Assembly: GCA_016721005.1 (NCBI GenBank)
Contig: JADKJM010000004.1
Coordinates: 124,001-188,000, forward strand
Reading direction: 5' to 3'
Length of the DNA stretch: 64,000 nt
From: Flavobacteriales bacterium
GTDB lineage: Bacteria > Bacteroidota > Bacteroidia > Flavobacteriales_F > PHOS-HE28
Shown here: piece after piece, positions 1 to 9,189 of the stretch
Layout: every line of letters begins with the position of its first letter
Numbering within the stretch: position 1 is the stretch's first letter
The notes under the pieces: generated by a model
The model's input: the letters and a program-made list of their open reading frames with translations, nothing else
Told to the model about the DNA's origin: nothing
Databases searched by the model: none
Program-made: the position numbers and the translations under genes

Positions 1-1
1 C

Positions 2-955
2 AATCAAGCTCCGTTCAGTTTCGACCTCAGCGTGTACGAACTCTTCACCAGCCTTCATTCGGGAGCGACGTTGCTCCTGAACGATGCGGGCACGGCCAAG
101 GATTCGCGCCGATTCCTTGATCGTGTGAATGAGTATGGTGGCTCGGTGTGGGTGAGCACGCCTACGTTCGCCTACTTGTACCTGACCGAACCGTCCTTCA
201 CGGGCGGGGAATTGCCGACCATACATTCCTTCCTCTTCTGCGGTGAAGCCTTGCCGAAGATGACCGCACAACGGTTGCTGGACCGCTTCCCGGCTGCACG
301 CGTGCTGAATACCTATGGACCCACGGAAGCCACCGTGGCGACCTCGTTGATCGACGTGACACTGGACATGCTTGCGAAGTATGCCGACATGCCCGTGGGT
401 CGGCCGAAGCGCGATTCCATCATCCGGACGCGGACCGACGATGGTAGCGTCGCCACCAAGGAAGCACCCGGCGAGATCGAGATCATCGGTTCGCATGTGA
501 GTATCGGCTACTTGAACAACGATGAATTGAACGCGGAGAAGTTCTTCGTGGATGAAGGACAGCGCGGCTTCCGTACCGGCGATTACGGTTGGTTCCAGGA
601 TGGGATCCTCTTCTTCAATGGCCGACGTGATGAACAGGTGAAGCTGAATGGCTTCCGCATCGAGTTGGGCGACATCGGCGCACAAATGCTCTTGGTGCCC
701 GGCGTGGCGGATGCCATCGCGGTTCCGTTGAAGAGTGGTGATGTGGTCAAGCGGATCGTGGGCTTCATTCGACCCGCACCGGGCGCCGAGGCCACCGCGT
801 TACGAGGCCATGTTGCCACTCACTTGGAGCGGTCGCTTCCGGCCTACATGATACCGGCCGACCTGATGTTCGTGGATGCTTTTCCAGTGAACAGCAGCCA
901 CAAGACCGACCGCATGGCCCTGATCGATCTTTACATCAAGCGCCCTCGCGCGTAA
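2..955 (+). CDS. DltA-like amino-acid adenylation enzyme, 3' part (start outside window)
   Basis: The reading frame is open from the first complete codon of the window, so the N-terminus lies upstream. The visible 317 residues begin NQAPFSFDLSVYELF, which closely matches the core of D-alanine--poly(phosphoribitol) ligases (DltA). Further AMP-binding signatures are the TYGPTEATVA loop, the RTGDYGW hinge-side aspartate motif, and the C-terminal lid with GRRDEQVKLNGFRIELGDI. Family knowledge says such enzymes adenylate an amino acid and load it on a carrier protein. The substrate cannot be read here, and a different stand-alone adenylation domain is possible. A carrier protein or MBOAT partner would be expected nearby, but downstream is only a poly-C tract, so the locus may be cut. 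The internal GTG at 32 is not the true start. Confidence 0.85.
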   Translation, partial: NQAPFSFDLSVYELFTSLHSGATLLLNDAGTAKDSRRFLDRVNEYGGSVWVSTPTFAYLYLTEPSFTGGELPTIHSFLFCGEALPKMTAQRLLDRFPAARVLNTYGPTEATVATSLIDVTLDMLAKYADMPVGRPKRDSIIRTRTDDGSVATKEAPGEIEIIGSHVSIGYLNNDELNAEKFFVDEGQRGFRTGDYGWFQDGILFFNGRRDEQVKLNGFRIELGDIGAQMLLVPGVADAIAVPLKSGDVVKRIVGFIRPAPGAEATALRGHVATHLERSLPAYMIPADLMFVDAFPVNSSHKTDRMALIDLYIKRPRA

Positions 956-971
956 GGCAAGCCGCTCCGTC

Positions 972-1429
<458 letters not shown>

Positions 1430-1453
1430 GCTCCGGATATCTTCGCCGCCCAT

Positions 1454-2428
1454 ATGGTTCAGCGTACCATCCTTGTCACCGGCGGCGCAGGCTTCATCGG
1501 AAGTCACGTATGTGATGCATTGCTGGCCGCAGGGCATCGCGTCCGTTGCATGGACAATTTCGCCACGAGCAAGCGGACGAACCTGGATCACTTGATCGGT
1601 GTGGAAGCCTTCGATCCGATGGAAGGCGACATCCGCGAAACCGCGGATTGCGAACGCGCGATGAAGGGCGTGAACGTCGTAGTGCATCTGGCCGCGTTGG
1701 GATCCGTTCCGCGCTCCATCGCCGATCCGATCTCATCACATGCGGTGAACCTCGGCGGATTCCTCAATGTGTTGCAGGCTGCGCGGACGGCTGGGGTGCA
1801 GCGCTTCGTCTTCGCGAGCAGCAGCAGCGTGTACGGCGATTCCACGGAACTTCCGAAGCGCGAGGAGAACATCGGCAAGCCGCTCTCGCCCTATGCCATC
1901 ACCAAGTATGGCAACGAGGTCTATGCCCGGCTCTTCCACCGACTGCACGGCATGCGCACCATCGGCCTGCGGTTCTTCAATGTCTTCGGCGAGCGCCAGG
2001 ATCCCGAGGGACCCTATGCGGCGGCGATCCCGCGTTTCATCAAAGCCTTCTTGGCCCACTCATCTCCACAGATCTACGGGGACGGCTTGCAATCGCGGGA
2101 TTTCACGTACGTCGCCAATGCGGTTGAAGCGGTTCAGAAGGCCGTTGTCTGTGCGGATGAGCGCGCGTTCGGGCAGGTCTTCAACGTGGCCTACGGATCG
2201 CGTGTCACCCTGCTGGAACTCGTGGACGCCTTGCGCAACGCCCTTGTATCCATCGATCCTGCCGTCGCCGGTGTGAAAGCTGAACATGCGCCCGAACGGG
2301 GAGGAGATATCAGGGACTCCTTGGCGGACATCACCAAAGCGCGCGACGTGCTGGGCTTCGGCCCGAAGGTCGACCTCCAACAAGGATTGGATCGGGCGAT
2401 CCCATGGTACGTGGCGAACTGGGGTTGA
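1454..2428 (+). CDS. NAD-dependent epimerase, WbpP-type UDP-N-acetylhexosamine 4-epimerase-like
   Basis: A 324-residue extended short-chain dehydrogenase. The Rossmann glycine motif GGAGFIGSHV is at residues 9-18, an NAD-binding aspartate follows in CMDNFATS, the catalytic serine stretch is ASSSSVYGD, and the active-site YxxxK is YAITK. The RFFNVFGERQDPEG block and the AAIPRFI segment are characteristic of WbpP/VipB-like UDP-GlcNAc 4-epimerases that supply sugars for O-antigen or capsule. The ATG at 1454 is chosen because the glycine motif starts eight residues later. The same frame runs upstream only as poly-proline from the C tract. Immediately 5' is the artefact-like tract, so the promoter and upstream neighbour are uncertain. 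UDP-glucose 4-epimerase or a dehydratase is a less likely alternative. Confidence 0.85.
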   Translation: MVQRTILVTGGAGFIGSHVCDALLAAGHRVRCMDNFATSKRTNLDHLIGVEAFDPMEGDIRETADCERAMKGVNVVVHLAALGSVPRSIADPISSHAVNLGGFLNVLQAARTAGVQRFVFASSSSVYGDSTELPKREENIGKPLSPYAITKYGNEVYARLFHRLHGMRTIGLRFFNVFGERQDPEGPYAAAIPRFIKAFLAHSSPQIYGDGLQSRDFTYVANAVEAVQKAVVCADERAFGQVFNVAYGSRVTLLELVDALRNALVSIDPAVAGVKAEHAPERGGDIRDSLADITKARDVLGFGPKVDLQQGLDRAIPWYVANWG

Positions 2429-2514
2429 TCGGCGCACTGCATTCTCCGGATATTCGTTGATCCTATGAACCCATCATTGCCGCGCCATCTCCCGTTACTT
2501 CGCAGCCGTAGATC

Positions 2515-4311
2515 ATGAGCCCCAACGAATGGATCGTCCTCGCTGTCCTCATCGGCGCGCTGATCCTCTTCGTCAGTGAGAAGCTGAGCATCGACCTGGT
2601 GGCGTTGATGATCGCCGCCGCGTTGGTCCTGAGCGGTGTGATCACTCCGGCGGAAGGAGTTGCAGGCTTCAGCGACGCTGCCACACTAACGGTCGCTTTC
2701 ATGTTCGTACTCAGTGCGGCGCTGATGAAGACGGGGGTGTTCAGCACGCTAGGACCGCGCTTGAGCGAGCGTTTCAGGAAGAACGAGCGCTGGGGCCTCC
2801 TTGTGTTCATGGCCATGGTGGGAACCGTAAGCGGCTTCGTGAACAACACGCCGATCGTAGCGGTCTTCATCCCGATCGCCGTGCAGATGGCACGCTCGGC
2901 GAACATGCATCCCGGCAAACTCCTCATCCCGCTCAGCTTCGGAACCATCTTCGGCGGCACGGTCACCCTCATCGGCACGAGCACGAACATCGTCGTGAGC
3001 GGACTGAGCATCAAGTTGGGCGGCCCCGAGATCGGCATGTTCCAAATGGCGCCCATGGGATTGGTCTTCCTCGTGGTGGGCATCCTGTACATGGTCTTCA
3101 TCGGTCGGCACCTGCTACCCGGCGGCAAGGACCAGAAGGATCTGAAGGAGAAGTTCGGCATGGGAGGCTACCTCACCGAGATCGAATTGATGCCCGGAAC
3201 CCGCTTCGTGGGCAAGCGCATCATGGATAGCGCCTTGGTCCGTGAACTTGAAATGGACATCATCGAGATCATGCGCGATGGCCAGCGCTTCTCCTTGCCT
3301 CCGGGCGATATGGTACTGGAAGCGGGTGATGTACTGAAAGTGCGTTGCGATGTGGACAAGATCCGCGCGCTGAAGGACCGCGCCAACATCACCGTGAAGC
3401 CCACGGTGCAAATGGCGGGAGACGATCTGCGCACGCGCGGCACCACCATGGTGGAATTGGTGATCACGGCCAGCAGTCCGCTGGATGGGATGACCTTGGG
3501 GGAGGCTGATCTCATCCGAAGTTATCGAGCTGTGCCCTTGGCGGTGCGCCACCGCGAGGATGTGGTGCGCGAACGGTTGCACGACACGGTGCTTCGTGCG
3601 GGTGATGTGATCCTTGCCGAAGTGAAGAACCACTACGTACGTTCACTAAAAGAACTCGAAGGCCAACCCGACGCGCCCTTCGCGATCCTTGGTGAACAAG
3701 AAGGCATGGCCGATTTCGACCGGAAGCGCTTCGCGTTGGTGGCGTTGGTGATCTTTGGTGTCGTCATCACCAGTAGCCTCAACATCCTTCCGGTAATGAT
3801 GGCGGCGTTGTTGGGAGTCCTTCTCATCGTGCTTACCGGCGGTCTCACGATGAAGCAGGTCTATGAATCCATCGAGTGGAAGGTGATCTTCCTGATGGCC
3901 GGTGCCTTCAGCCTTGGCGCGGCCATGCACAACAGTGGGCTCGATCTCCGCATGGCGGGAAAACTCGTAGCCGTGCTCGGACCCTGGGGCCCGGTGGCGG
4001 TGATCAGCGGGCTCTACATCTTCACCAGTGCCATGACGGAGATGATGAGCAACACCGCCACGGCTGCACTGATCACACCCATTGCCCTCAGCATGGCAGC
4101 AGAAGCCGGGTTGGATCCGACGCCCTTCATCATGACCGTTTGTTTCGCGGCCAGCGCTAGTTTCATGACGCCCATCGGCTACCAGACCAACGCCATGGTG
4201 TACACCGCCGGCCAATACAAGTACCGCGATTTCATGCGCGTGGGTTTCCCATTGCACATCCTGTTCTGGTTGCTCGCGACGCTGCTGATCCCGATCTTCT
4301 ACCCGTTCTGA
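2515..4311 (+). CDS. SLC13/DASS-family permease with two RCK-C (TrkA-C) domains
   Basis: A 598-residue inner-membrane permease. Helix-rich halves (about 1-200 and 400-598) flank a soluble middle section. The DASS hallmark SNT-type motifs are visible: FVNNTPIVAVFIPIA with GTSTNIVVSG in the first half, and MMSNTATAALITPIA with TPIGYQTNAMVY in the second. The middle (about 205-370) holds two TrkA-C-like modules, each carrying a GD(V/M) turn (LEAGDVLKV and LRAGDVILA). Family members move dicarboxylates, sulfate or other anions with Na+, but the substrate is not readable. The ATG at 2515 gives a normal hydrophobic N-terminus. It is separated by 86 bases from the epimerase and converges with the WD40 gene, whose stop codon begins at the very next base. 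Confidence 0.9.
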   Translation: MSPNEWIVLAVLIGALILFVSEKLSIDLVALMIAAALVLSGVITPAEGVAGFSDAATLTVAFMFVLSAALMKTGVFSTLGPRLSERFRKNERWGLLVFMAMVGTVSGFVNNTPIVAVFIPIAVQMARSANMHPGKLLIPLSFGTIFGGTVTLIGTSTNIVVSGLSIKLGGPEIGMFQMAPMGLVFLVVGILYMVFIGRHLLPGGKDQKDLKEKFGMGGYLTEIELMPGTRFVGKRIMDSALVRELEMDIIEIMRDGQRFSLPPGDMVLEAGDVLKVRCDVDKIRALKDRANITVKPTVQMAGDDLRTRGTTMVELVITASSPLDGMTLGEADLIRSYRAVPLAVRHREDVVRERLHDTVLRAGDVILAEVKNHYVRSLKELEGQPDAPFAILGEQEGMADFDRKRFALVALVIFGVVITSSLNILPVMMAALLGVLLIVLTGGLTMKQVYESIEWKVIFLMAGAFSLGAAMHNSGLDLRMAGKLVAVLGPWGPVAVISGLYIFTSAMTEMMSNTATAALITPIALSMAAEAGLDPTPFIMTVCFAASASFMTPIGYQTNAMVYTAGQYKYRDFMRVGFPLHILFWLLATLLIPIFYPF

Positions 4312-5247
4312 TCAGCGCACGGTCCAACGGATCGATCGCCGGTCGTCGCCCGCCGTGTAGAGATCCGTTCCGTTCCACGCGAGTGCGTTCACACTGTGCG
4401 AGTGCCCACCTGCTTTGATATCCAAGCGTTGCACGGACTCGAGGTCCTTTGCGCTCCAGAGTTTCACGGTCTTGTCGCGGGATGCTGTCGCGAGCAATGC
4501 TCCATCAGGGCTGAAGGCCATGTGATAGATGGTGGAGCGGTGTGCAGCGATCCGCAGCAACGACTTGAAGTCATTGCGAACGTCCCACACCGCCACTTCG
4601 CCATCCTTGCCACCACTGAGCAGCACCGGCTTGTCCGGATGCCATACCAACGCACTCGCACCTGGCTCATGCGCGGTGATCGTGGCGATCTCGTTCATGC
4701 TTCCCGCTTCGAGGACATGCACCGGACCATCTCCACACGCAACAGCCAGTTGATCACCGTGGATCGCGATCGCGCGCAATTTGGCCTCGCCAAGCGGAAT
4801 GCGCCGGATGAGTTCTAGGCGATCAACGGACCCATTCGACCATTGCCACACGCCGAGGGTCCCATCACCACCGGCCGAGTACAAGTGGCCCGCGCGATCC
4901 ATCGCGAGTGAGAAGATCCCGAGCCCATGCGCTTGGATCCGTTGGACCTCCCGTCGTTCAACAAGATCCAGTACGAATAATTCGCCTGCGGAGGTTCCAA
5001 CGACCAAGCGTTGTCCACGGTCATCCTGCCAAACGCAATAGATAGGGGTGGGCAAACTGGCGATCACACGGACCTGTTCCGGTTCCGCAGGATCCCATGC
5101 CATCACCTTCCCGTCCGCACCCGCGCTGAGGATCGCTCCACTACCGGGTTCGATGCCGAGCCAATGGATCGCGGAGCGATGGGCGTTATGTGCGACCGTA
5201 CCACGCATGTGCGGACGAAGTTCCGGATCCGTTCCGGCTCCTGTCAC
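4312..5247 (-). CDS. WD40-repeat protein
   Basis: A 311-residue protein made almost entirely of WD40 blades. Repeats ending in WD or WS are seen as GKVMAWDPAE, GTLGVWQWS, GEVAVWDVRN, KTVKLWSAKD and RSIRWTVR, each preceded by GH/AH starts such as HRSAIHWLGIEPG and HRSTIYHMAFSPDG. About seven blades fit a complete propeller. There is no signal peptide or membrane segment, so it is probably cytoplasmic and a protein-interaction scaffold. The start codon overlaps the stop of the upstream gene in a 4-base ATGA arrangement, pointing to translational coupling with the deacetylase-like protein. The biological role is unknown. Confidence 0.85.
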   Translation of the reverse strand: MTGAGTDPELRPHMRGTVAHNAHRSAIHWLGIEPGSGAILSAGADGKVMAWDPAEPEQVRVIASLPTPIYCVWQDDRGQRLVVGTSAGELFVLDLVERREVQRIQAHGLGIFSLAMDRAGHLYSAGGDGTLGVWQWSNGSVDRLELIRRIPLGEAKLRAIAIHGDQLAVACGDGPVHVLEAGSMNEIATITAHEPGASALVWHPDKPVLLSGGKDGEVAVWDVRNDFKSLLRIAAHRSTIYHMAFSPDGALLATASRDKTVKLWSAKDLESVQRLDIKAGGHSHSVNALAWNGTDLYTAGDDRRSIRWTVR

Positions 5248-6479
5248 GCGAACCGCAAAGTGAAGTGCTCTCCGTAGTGTGCTTCCACCGTAGGTTGAAG
5301 TGGTCCATGCGTGCCTACCACGCGATACTGTGAACCATCACTTCCCAGCCCTGAAATGCTGAATGCGTGTCCGCTCAGTTCATTCGCTCCGATGCGGTCG
5401 AAGGCAATGCCGTCAGCATTGAAGGTGATGGTGTGTTCGTCGCGATCAATGGTGATGTGATCACGCAGGATCAGGTAGTCCAACATTCGGGAAATAGGGG
5501 AGAGCATGATCTCCCCTTCGCGGTAGCGACGGGCCAGGTCGTGTAGCGCGGTTTGCGTGTGCGGTGGAATGTGCTGCGCATCCTTCATCGCATCGGGACG
5601 ACGCTTTCCCAAATGTGTGTAAATGATCGTGGTGCCGCCACGTTGCGTCAGGAGATCGAGCTTCTCCCCAGCGAGCAATTCACCTACGCCGTGTATATCC
5701 GCAAGTTGCGGTTCGCCGTAGCGGGGAAAGACGTAGAGCGCTGTGCCATCCGGAAAGCGCAGCGCCCTGCACGTATCGTTGCCGATGAATTGCGCCCGGA
5801 ATCCAGCGCCAAGCCCGAAGGTCGCACCGAAGCGATGCAGCAGGATATTCTTCTGCGCCTTGGTAAAGGAACCTGCGCGTTCGCGGTGCTCCGCCCATAG
5901 ACTTTGCGGACGATCCTGCCCGAGCACGTTCGTCACGGCACCGTCCCAGATGTAACGGATGCCGCTGCGGTGGATGATGTCCAGGCTGTATAACGGATTC
6001 GGATAACTGTGTCCCGAGAAATCCTTGAACGCTGGGATCCCACCGTATTGGTGTCGGTGCATGAGGTTGCCGGGGAACATGCTGTGGTCCACCCACACCC
6101 GTGGTACGAATCCACGGTCCAGCAGGATGGCCGCATGCACCTCGGCATCCGGACGGTGGAAGGCGCGCGCACCGGCGAACATGAAATCGCCCCAAGTGTG
6201 TATGGTGTCGTGCGGATGCGCATCGAGGATCTGCGGATACCGGTGCAGGTCCACCTGGTCCGGCAGGAGTTCGTTGTAGGAACGTATGAAGAGCGAATCC
6301 GCGAAGGGAAGTTCGAGTTCCTTCCAGATCAACGCGTGCAGTTGTTCCCAATCGCCGATGAGGGTATTGTCCGGATCGCTGCTGATGGTGAGCCACGCCT
6401 TGTACGGAAAGGGGTACGGCCGCAACGCGGGATCACGCTTGCGCAGGGGTTGCGCGATCGGGGTGGGCGAGGGGAGCAT
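5244..6479 (-). CDS. Uncharacterised protein resembling polysaccharide-deacetylase-fold enzymes
   Basis: A 411-residue protein without a signal peptide. Near the N-terminus it has AWLTISSDPDNT, similar to the T-(F)-S-x-D-x-D metal-binding start of NodB-like deacetylases. Further histidine and aspartate patches are HTWGDFMF, WVDHSMFPGN and GGTTIIYTHLGKR, spaced like later motifs of that beta/alpha barrel. I cannot assign motifs with certainty, so the enzymatic call is tentative. The last 70 residues look like an added beta-rich domain. It is the first gene of a two-gene unit with the WD40 protein (ATGA overlap). It is followed upstream by a hairpin and a separate gene. A glycan-modifying role would fit but is inference. 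Confidence 0.5.
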   Translation of the reverse strand: MLPSPTPIAQPLRKRDPALRPYPFPYKAWLTISSDPDNTLIGDWEQLHALIWKELELPFADSLFIRSYNELLPDQVDLHRYPQILDAHPHDTIHTWGDFMFAGARAFHRPDAEVHAAILLDRGFVPRVWVDHSMFPGNLMHRHQYGGIPAFKDFSGHSYPNPLYSLDIIHRSGIRYIWDGAVTNVLGQDRPQSLWAEHRERAGSFTKAQKNILLHRFGATFGLGAGFRAQFIGNDTCRALRFPDGTALYVFPRYGEPQLADIHGVGELLAGEKLDLLTQRGGTTIIYTHLGKRRPDAMKDAQHIPPHTQTALHDLARRYREGEIMLSPISRMLDYLILRDHITIDRDEHTITFNADGIAFDRIGANELSGHAFSISGLGSDGSQYRVVGTHGPLQPTVEAHYGEHFTLRFA

Positions 6480-6552
6480 TGGGAAGCGCGGCCAAATTAG
6501 GCGACCAATGTCTTAACAACTGTCCACTTCCACGGGCGAACCTGAAAGCAAG

Positions 6553-6574
6553 TCGCCATCCGAGAGGATGGCGA
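6553..6574 (-). terminator. Hairpin downstream of the 487-aa gene
   Basis: A perfect 9-bp stem (TCGCCATCC / GGATGGCGA) with a 4-base loop lies eight bases beyond the stop of the 6582-8045 gene on the minus strand, just upstream of the next gene. The minus strand continues with a modest CTTGCTTTC stretch rather than a clean U-run, so termination strength is uncertain. Confidence 0.5.
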
Positions 6575-6581
6575 GATCCCT

Positions 6582-8045
6582 TCAGACCTTCATGCCAGTC
6601 GGCATGGCCTGGTCCTCCCGTGTGGGCACGTAGCCGAACAAACGGTTGTCCTTGATCATGTTGTCCACGTACGGCGGAACCATGCCCTCCCAACCGTGCT
6701 GGCCCGCGCGGATCATATCCAGCACGGCCTTGCTGAAGATGTGCAGCACATTGGGATCGTAGTTGTCGATGTCCACCATGCGCTTGTTGAAGAGCAGGTA
6801 GTCATACAATGGTCGCAGGCGCGGGTGTACCGGCATGTTGCTCAGGGTCATGATCTCCGCTGTTGCTGTGGTCCGGCTCGGGTACACATAGATCTTCAGG
6901 TCCCGGTGGAAGAGGATGCCGAAGGCCTCCAGCACACCACCGTTCAAGTGGCGGTAGTACTTCTCATCGAATACATCCACCAGGTTGTTCACGCCCATGA
7001 TCAGGCCCATGCGCGCCTTGGTGTAGCGGCTGAAGTACTCCACCAGCTTGTAGTACTCCTGGTAATTGCTGATCAGCACGGTCTGGCCGAGTGAGCAAAG
7101 GATGTCCGCGCGGTCAATGAAGTCCTTCTCGTCCACATCGCCGGTGTCGGACCGGAGGTTGCTCAACGTGATCTCGAAAAGCACCTGCAGGTTCTGACGG
7201 TCCACACGCTGTTCCTTGATGAACATGTTGTAGCCGTTCATGATCATGTCGATGTTCACCTTCGTCACCGGGCGGAAGCTGCCGCGGATGGTGAGGATGT
7301 TGCGCTTGTACAGCGCATCGCTGGCCTGCAGGTTCTGGCCATCGGGCCCGAAGAGCACCGCATCGGTGAAGCCGCGCTTCACCAGTTGCAGGCTCAACAA
7401 GCGGTTGTCCACTTGCGTGAACGCCGGCCCGTTCATCTGGATCATGTCGATCTCCATGACGTGACGGCTCACGTTGTCATAGAGTTCCTCCATGATCTGG
7501 TCCGGGTTGTCGAAGTGCATCAAGCACCCGAAGAGCAGATTCACACCCAGCACACCGATGGCTTCCTGCTGCAAGCTGATGTCCGGCTCATGCAAGCGCA
7601 CGTGGAGGATCACATCATTGGTGGGTTGATCCGGAGCGGTCTGGAAACGGACGCCGACCCAACCATGCCCGCTGTGCGGGTTCTCCATGGTACTGGAGGC
7701 GACGGTGTTCGCGAAGGTGAAGAAGCGTTCGGTCGGGTGGTCGTTGCGGTCCAGGCGATCGATGATCAACCCGTACTCATGCCGCAACATGTTCTTCAAG
7801 CGGCTCTCGCACACGAACCGGTTGCCGGGTTCCGGTCCGTAGATCGCATTGCTGAAGTCCTTGTCGTAAGCGCTCATCGCTTTCGCGATGGTCTGCGAAG
7901 CCCCGCCCACGCGGAAGAAATGGCGCACTGTTTCCTGCCCGGCGCCGATCTCGGCGAAGGTCCCGTACAGGTCGGAATCAGCGTTGATGCGTCGCGCTTT
8001 CTGGGCCGGGCTAAGTACTGCGCGGTTGGGATCCTGGATGATCAT
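6582..8045 (-). CDS. Conserved 487-aa protein of unknown function
   Basis: I recognise the opening MIIQDPNRAVLSPAQKARRI, followed by YGTFAEIGAGQE and FFRVGGASQTIAKAMSAYD, as a widespread bacterial family that has carried misleading database names (TonB-dependent receptor, nicotinate-nucleotide adenylyltransferase). There is no signal peptide, no plug domain and no membrane segment, so the receptor name is not supported by the sequence. The protein appears cytosolic, with a conserved GVLGVNLLFGC stretch and an NILTIRGSFRPVTKVN segment. A good Bacteroidota-type promoter (8074-8105) lies 29 bases upstream of the ATG, so it is probably transcribed alone. I do not assign a function. Confidence 0.75.
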   Translation of the reverse strand: MIIQDPNRAVLSPAQKARRINADSDLYGTFAEIGAGQETVRHFFRVGGASQTIAKAMSAYDKDFSNAIYGPEPGNRFVCESRLKNMLRHEYGLIIDRLDRNDHPTERFFTFANTVASSTMENPHSGHGWVGVRFQTAPDQPTNDVILHVRLHEPDISLQQEAIGVLGVNLLFGCLMHFDNPDQIMEELYDNVSRHVMEIDMIQMNGPAFTQVDNRLLSLQLVKRGFTDAVLFGPDGQNLQASDALYKRNILTIRGSFRPVTKVNIDMIMNGYNMFIKEQRVDRQNLQVLFEITLSNLRSDTGDVDEKDFIDRADILCSLGQTVLISNYQEYYKLVEYFSRYTKARMGLIMGVNNLVDVFDEKYYRHLNGGVLEAFGILFHRDLKIYVYPSRTTATAEIMTLSNMPVHPRLRPLYDYLLFNKRMVDIDNYDPNVLHIFSKAVLDMIRAGQHGWEGMVPPYVDNMIKDNRLFGYVPTREDQAMPTGMKV

Positions 8046-8073
8046 AACTCTAGGAGCGGAGGTCGATTACGCG

Positions 8074-8105
8074 CAAAGGTAGCCCCCATGCAGGAACGGA
8101 GTAAA
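8074..8105 (-). promoter_or_regulatory. Bacteroidota-type promoter for the 487-aa gene
   Basis: On the minus strand TTTA (-33-like) is followed after 20 bases by TACCTTTG, an exact match to the TAnnTTTG -7 consensus known for Bacteroidota. The -7 element ends 28 bases upstream of the ATG at 8045. Confidence 0.55.
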
Positions 8106-8139
8106 GGGCCGCACGGCGGTCCGGCGAACGATCACGTCC

Positions 8140-8574
8140 TTATGCCGCGTCCGTGAATCCGTTTGTGCGATGGGTACCATCGCAATAAGGCTTGTTTGCT
8201 GAAGCTCCGCAGCGACAGAACGCGGTGGTGCGTGTGCGTTCCTCGGTGCGACCGTCGCTGTGTTGCACGGTACATCGGTCCTTCACCATCAATGGGCCGT
8301 TCGGCATCAGTTCCACGGCGGCAACTGTTGTAGTTGTCTCTCGCTCCGGCTCCGCTTCCCCATGGTTCATGCGAAAGCTCAACGCTCCGCTCGGACACTG
8401 TTTGATCTGCGCGACGATGGCCTCGGTGGTGGCCCCTTCCGGCTTGATCCACGGCTTTTTCCCCGGCTGGAATACTGCTCCAAGTCCTGTCCAGCACTTC
8501 CGGCTGTGGGTGCATACATCCGGCTTCCACACAATGGTGACCTCGCCGTTGGTATAGGTGTGTTCCTTGCTCAT
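8140..8574 (-). CDS. Two-domain iron-sulfur protein: divergent 4Fe-4S domain plus CDGSH domain
   Basis: A 144-residue protein. Residues about 10-67 match the divergent mono-cluster ferredoxin domain (Fer4_19 type), with cysteines at 21, 27 and 60 in VCTHSRKC and QCPSGALSF. Residues about 115-136 are a CDGSH zinc-finger-like 2Fe-2S site, CRCGASANKPYCDGTH, with ligands C120, C122, C131 and H135. Such fusions are thought to act in redox or Fe-S handling in the cytoplasm. The ATG at 8574 is chosen because it overlaps the stop of osmC in an ATGA arrangement; a longer frame upstream is only a shadow of osmC. Coupling to a thiol-peroxidase-like OsmC protein suggests a shared redox role (inference). 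Confidence 0.9.
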   Translation of the reverse strand: MSKEHTYTNGEVTIVWKPDVCTHSRKCWTGLGAVFQPGKKPWIKPEGATTEAIVAQIKQCPSGALSFRMNHGEAEPERETTTTVAAVELMPNGPLMVKDRCTVQHSDGRTEERTRTTAFCRCGASANKPYCDGTHRTNGFTDAA

Positions 8575-8984
8575 GCTTCCAGACTCATGGAGATGGCGAT
8601 CGGGCTCTGCAAGGTGCGGTGGACCGGACACAAGCCTGCGATCTGCAACAGGCGTTCGCGTTGGTCGGCCGGCATCGCATTGGAAACACCCAAGGTGAGC
8701 GCGATGTTCGTTTCCACCTCCCGGCCTTCCTGCTTGCGGTCCATAGTGGCGGTCACGCGGATAGGTCCGACATCCCATTGCTTGCGGTCCGCGTACATGC
8801 GCACGGTAATGGCCGTGCAACTCGCCAACGCGCCTAGCAGGATCTCATGCGGTCGCATGCCGAGGTCCGCGCCACCGTGGTCGCCCGGTTCATCGGCAAC
8901 GAGTTCCAATCCGCGCGAGGTGATGCGCGTGGTATAGGGCGCGCCGGAAAGTTCCGCGGTCACGCTGCGTTGTGTGCTCTCCAT
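8571..8984 (-). CDS. OsmC-family protein
   Basis: A 137-residue OsmC/Ohr-type protein. The two redox cysteines of the family are present: C56 in LASCTAITVRMYADRK and C119 in GLCPVHRTL. The RPHEILLGAL segment before the first cysteine is also typical. Family members reduce organic hydroperoxides using a reactive cysteine thiol in the cytoplasm. The YAD-RK helix after C56 resembles the YhfA/OsmC subgroup rather than Ohr, so substrate specificity is open. It is the first gene of a two-gene operon with the CDGSH protein. A CACCTTTG element (8989-8996), one mismatch from the TAnnTTTG promoter consensus, sits only a few bases upstream of the ATG. Confidence 0.9.
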   Translation of the reverse strand: MESTQRSVTAELSGAPYTTRITSRGLELVADEPGDHGGADLGMRPHEILLGALASCTAITVRMYADRKQWDVGPIRVTATMDRKQEGREVETNIALTLGVSNAMPADQRERLLQIAGLCPVHRTLQSPIAISMSLEA

Positions 8985-9014
8985 GGGACAAAGGTGCGAA
9001 CATGAGGGGAAGAG

Positions 9015-9173
9015 GGCTCACCGCAAAGGCGCGGAGAGCGCAGGGAATACAAGTGGACCGCAGAGGTGCAGAGGGCGCGAGAGGAATACGAGACACTGAA
9101 GGTGAAGCAAGATCGCTCGAAGTGCGACCACATTGAACTCCTGCGGCCTTTGCGACTTCGCGCCTCCGCGTTG
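9015..9173. repeat. Intergenic inverted repeat of the CCGCAGAGGCGCAGAG family
   Basis: The interval between two minus-strand genes contains CCGCAAAGGCGCGGAGAGCG and CCGCAGAGGTGCAGAGGG on the left. On the right is the reverse-oriented relative CCTGCGGCCTTTGCGACTTC followed by GCGCCTCCGCG. These CGCAGAG-rich units recur in intergenic DNA of many bacteria and can fold into an imperfect hairpin. No gene is supported in 8985-9189. Confidence 0.6.
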
Positions 9174-9189
9174 AGGCATTCTACGGCTC

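Noticed and set aside
6582..8045. TonB-dependent receptor
   Set aside because: That name is attached to this family in databases, but there is no signal peptide, plug domain or barrel pattern.
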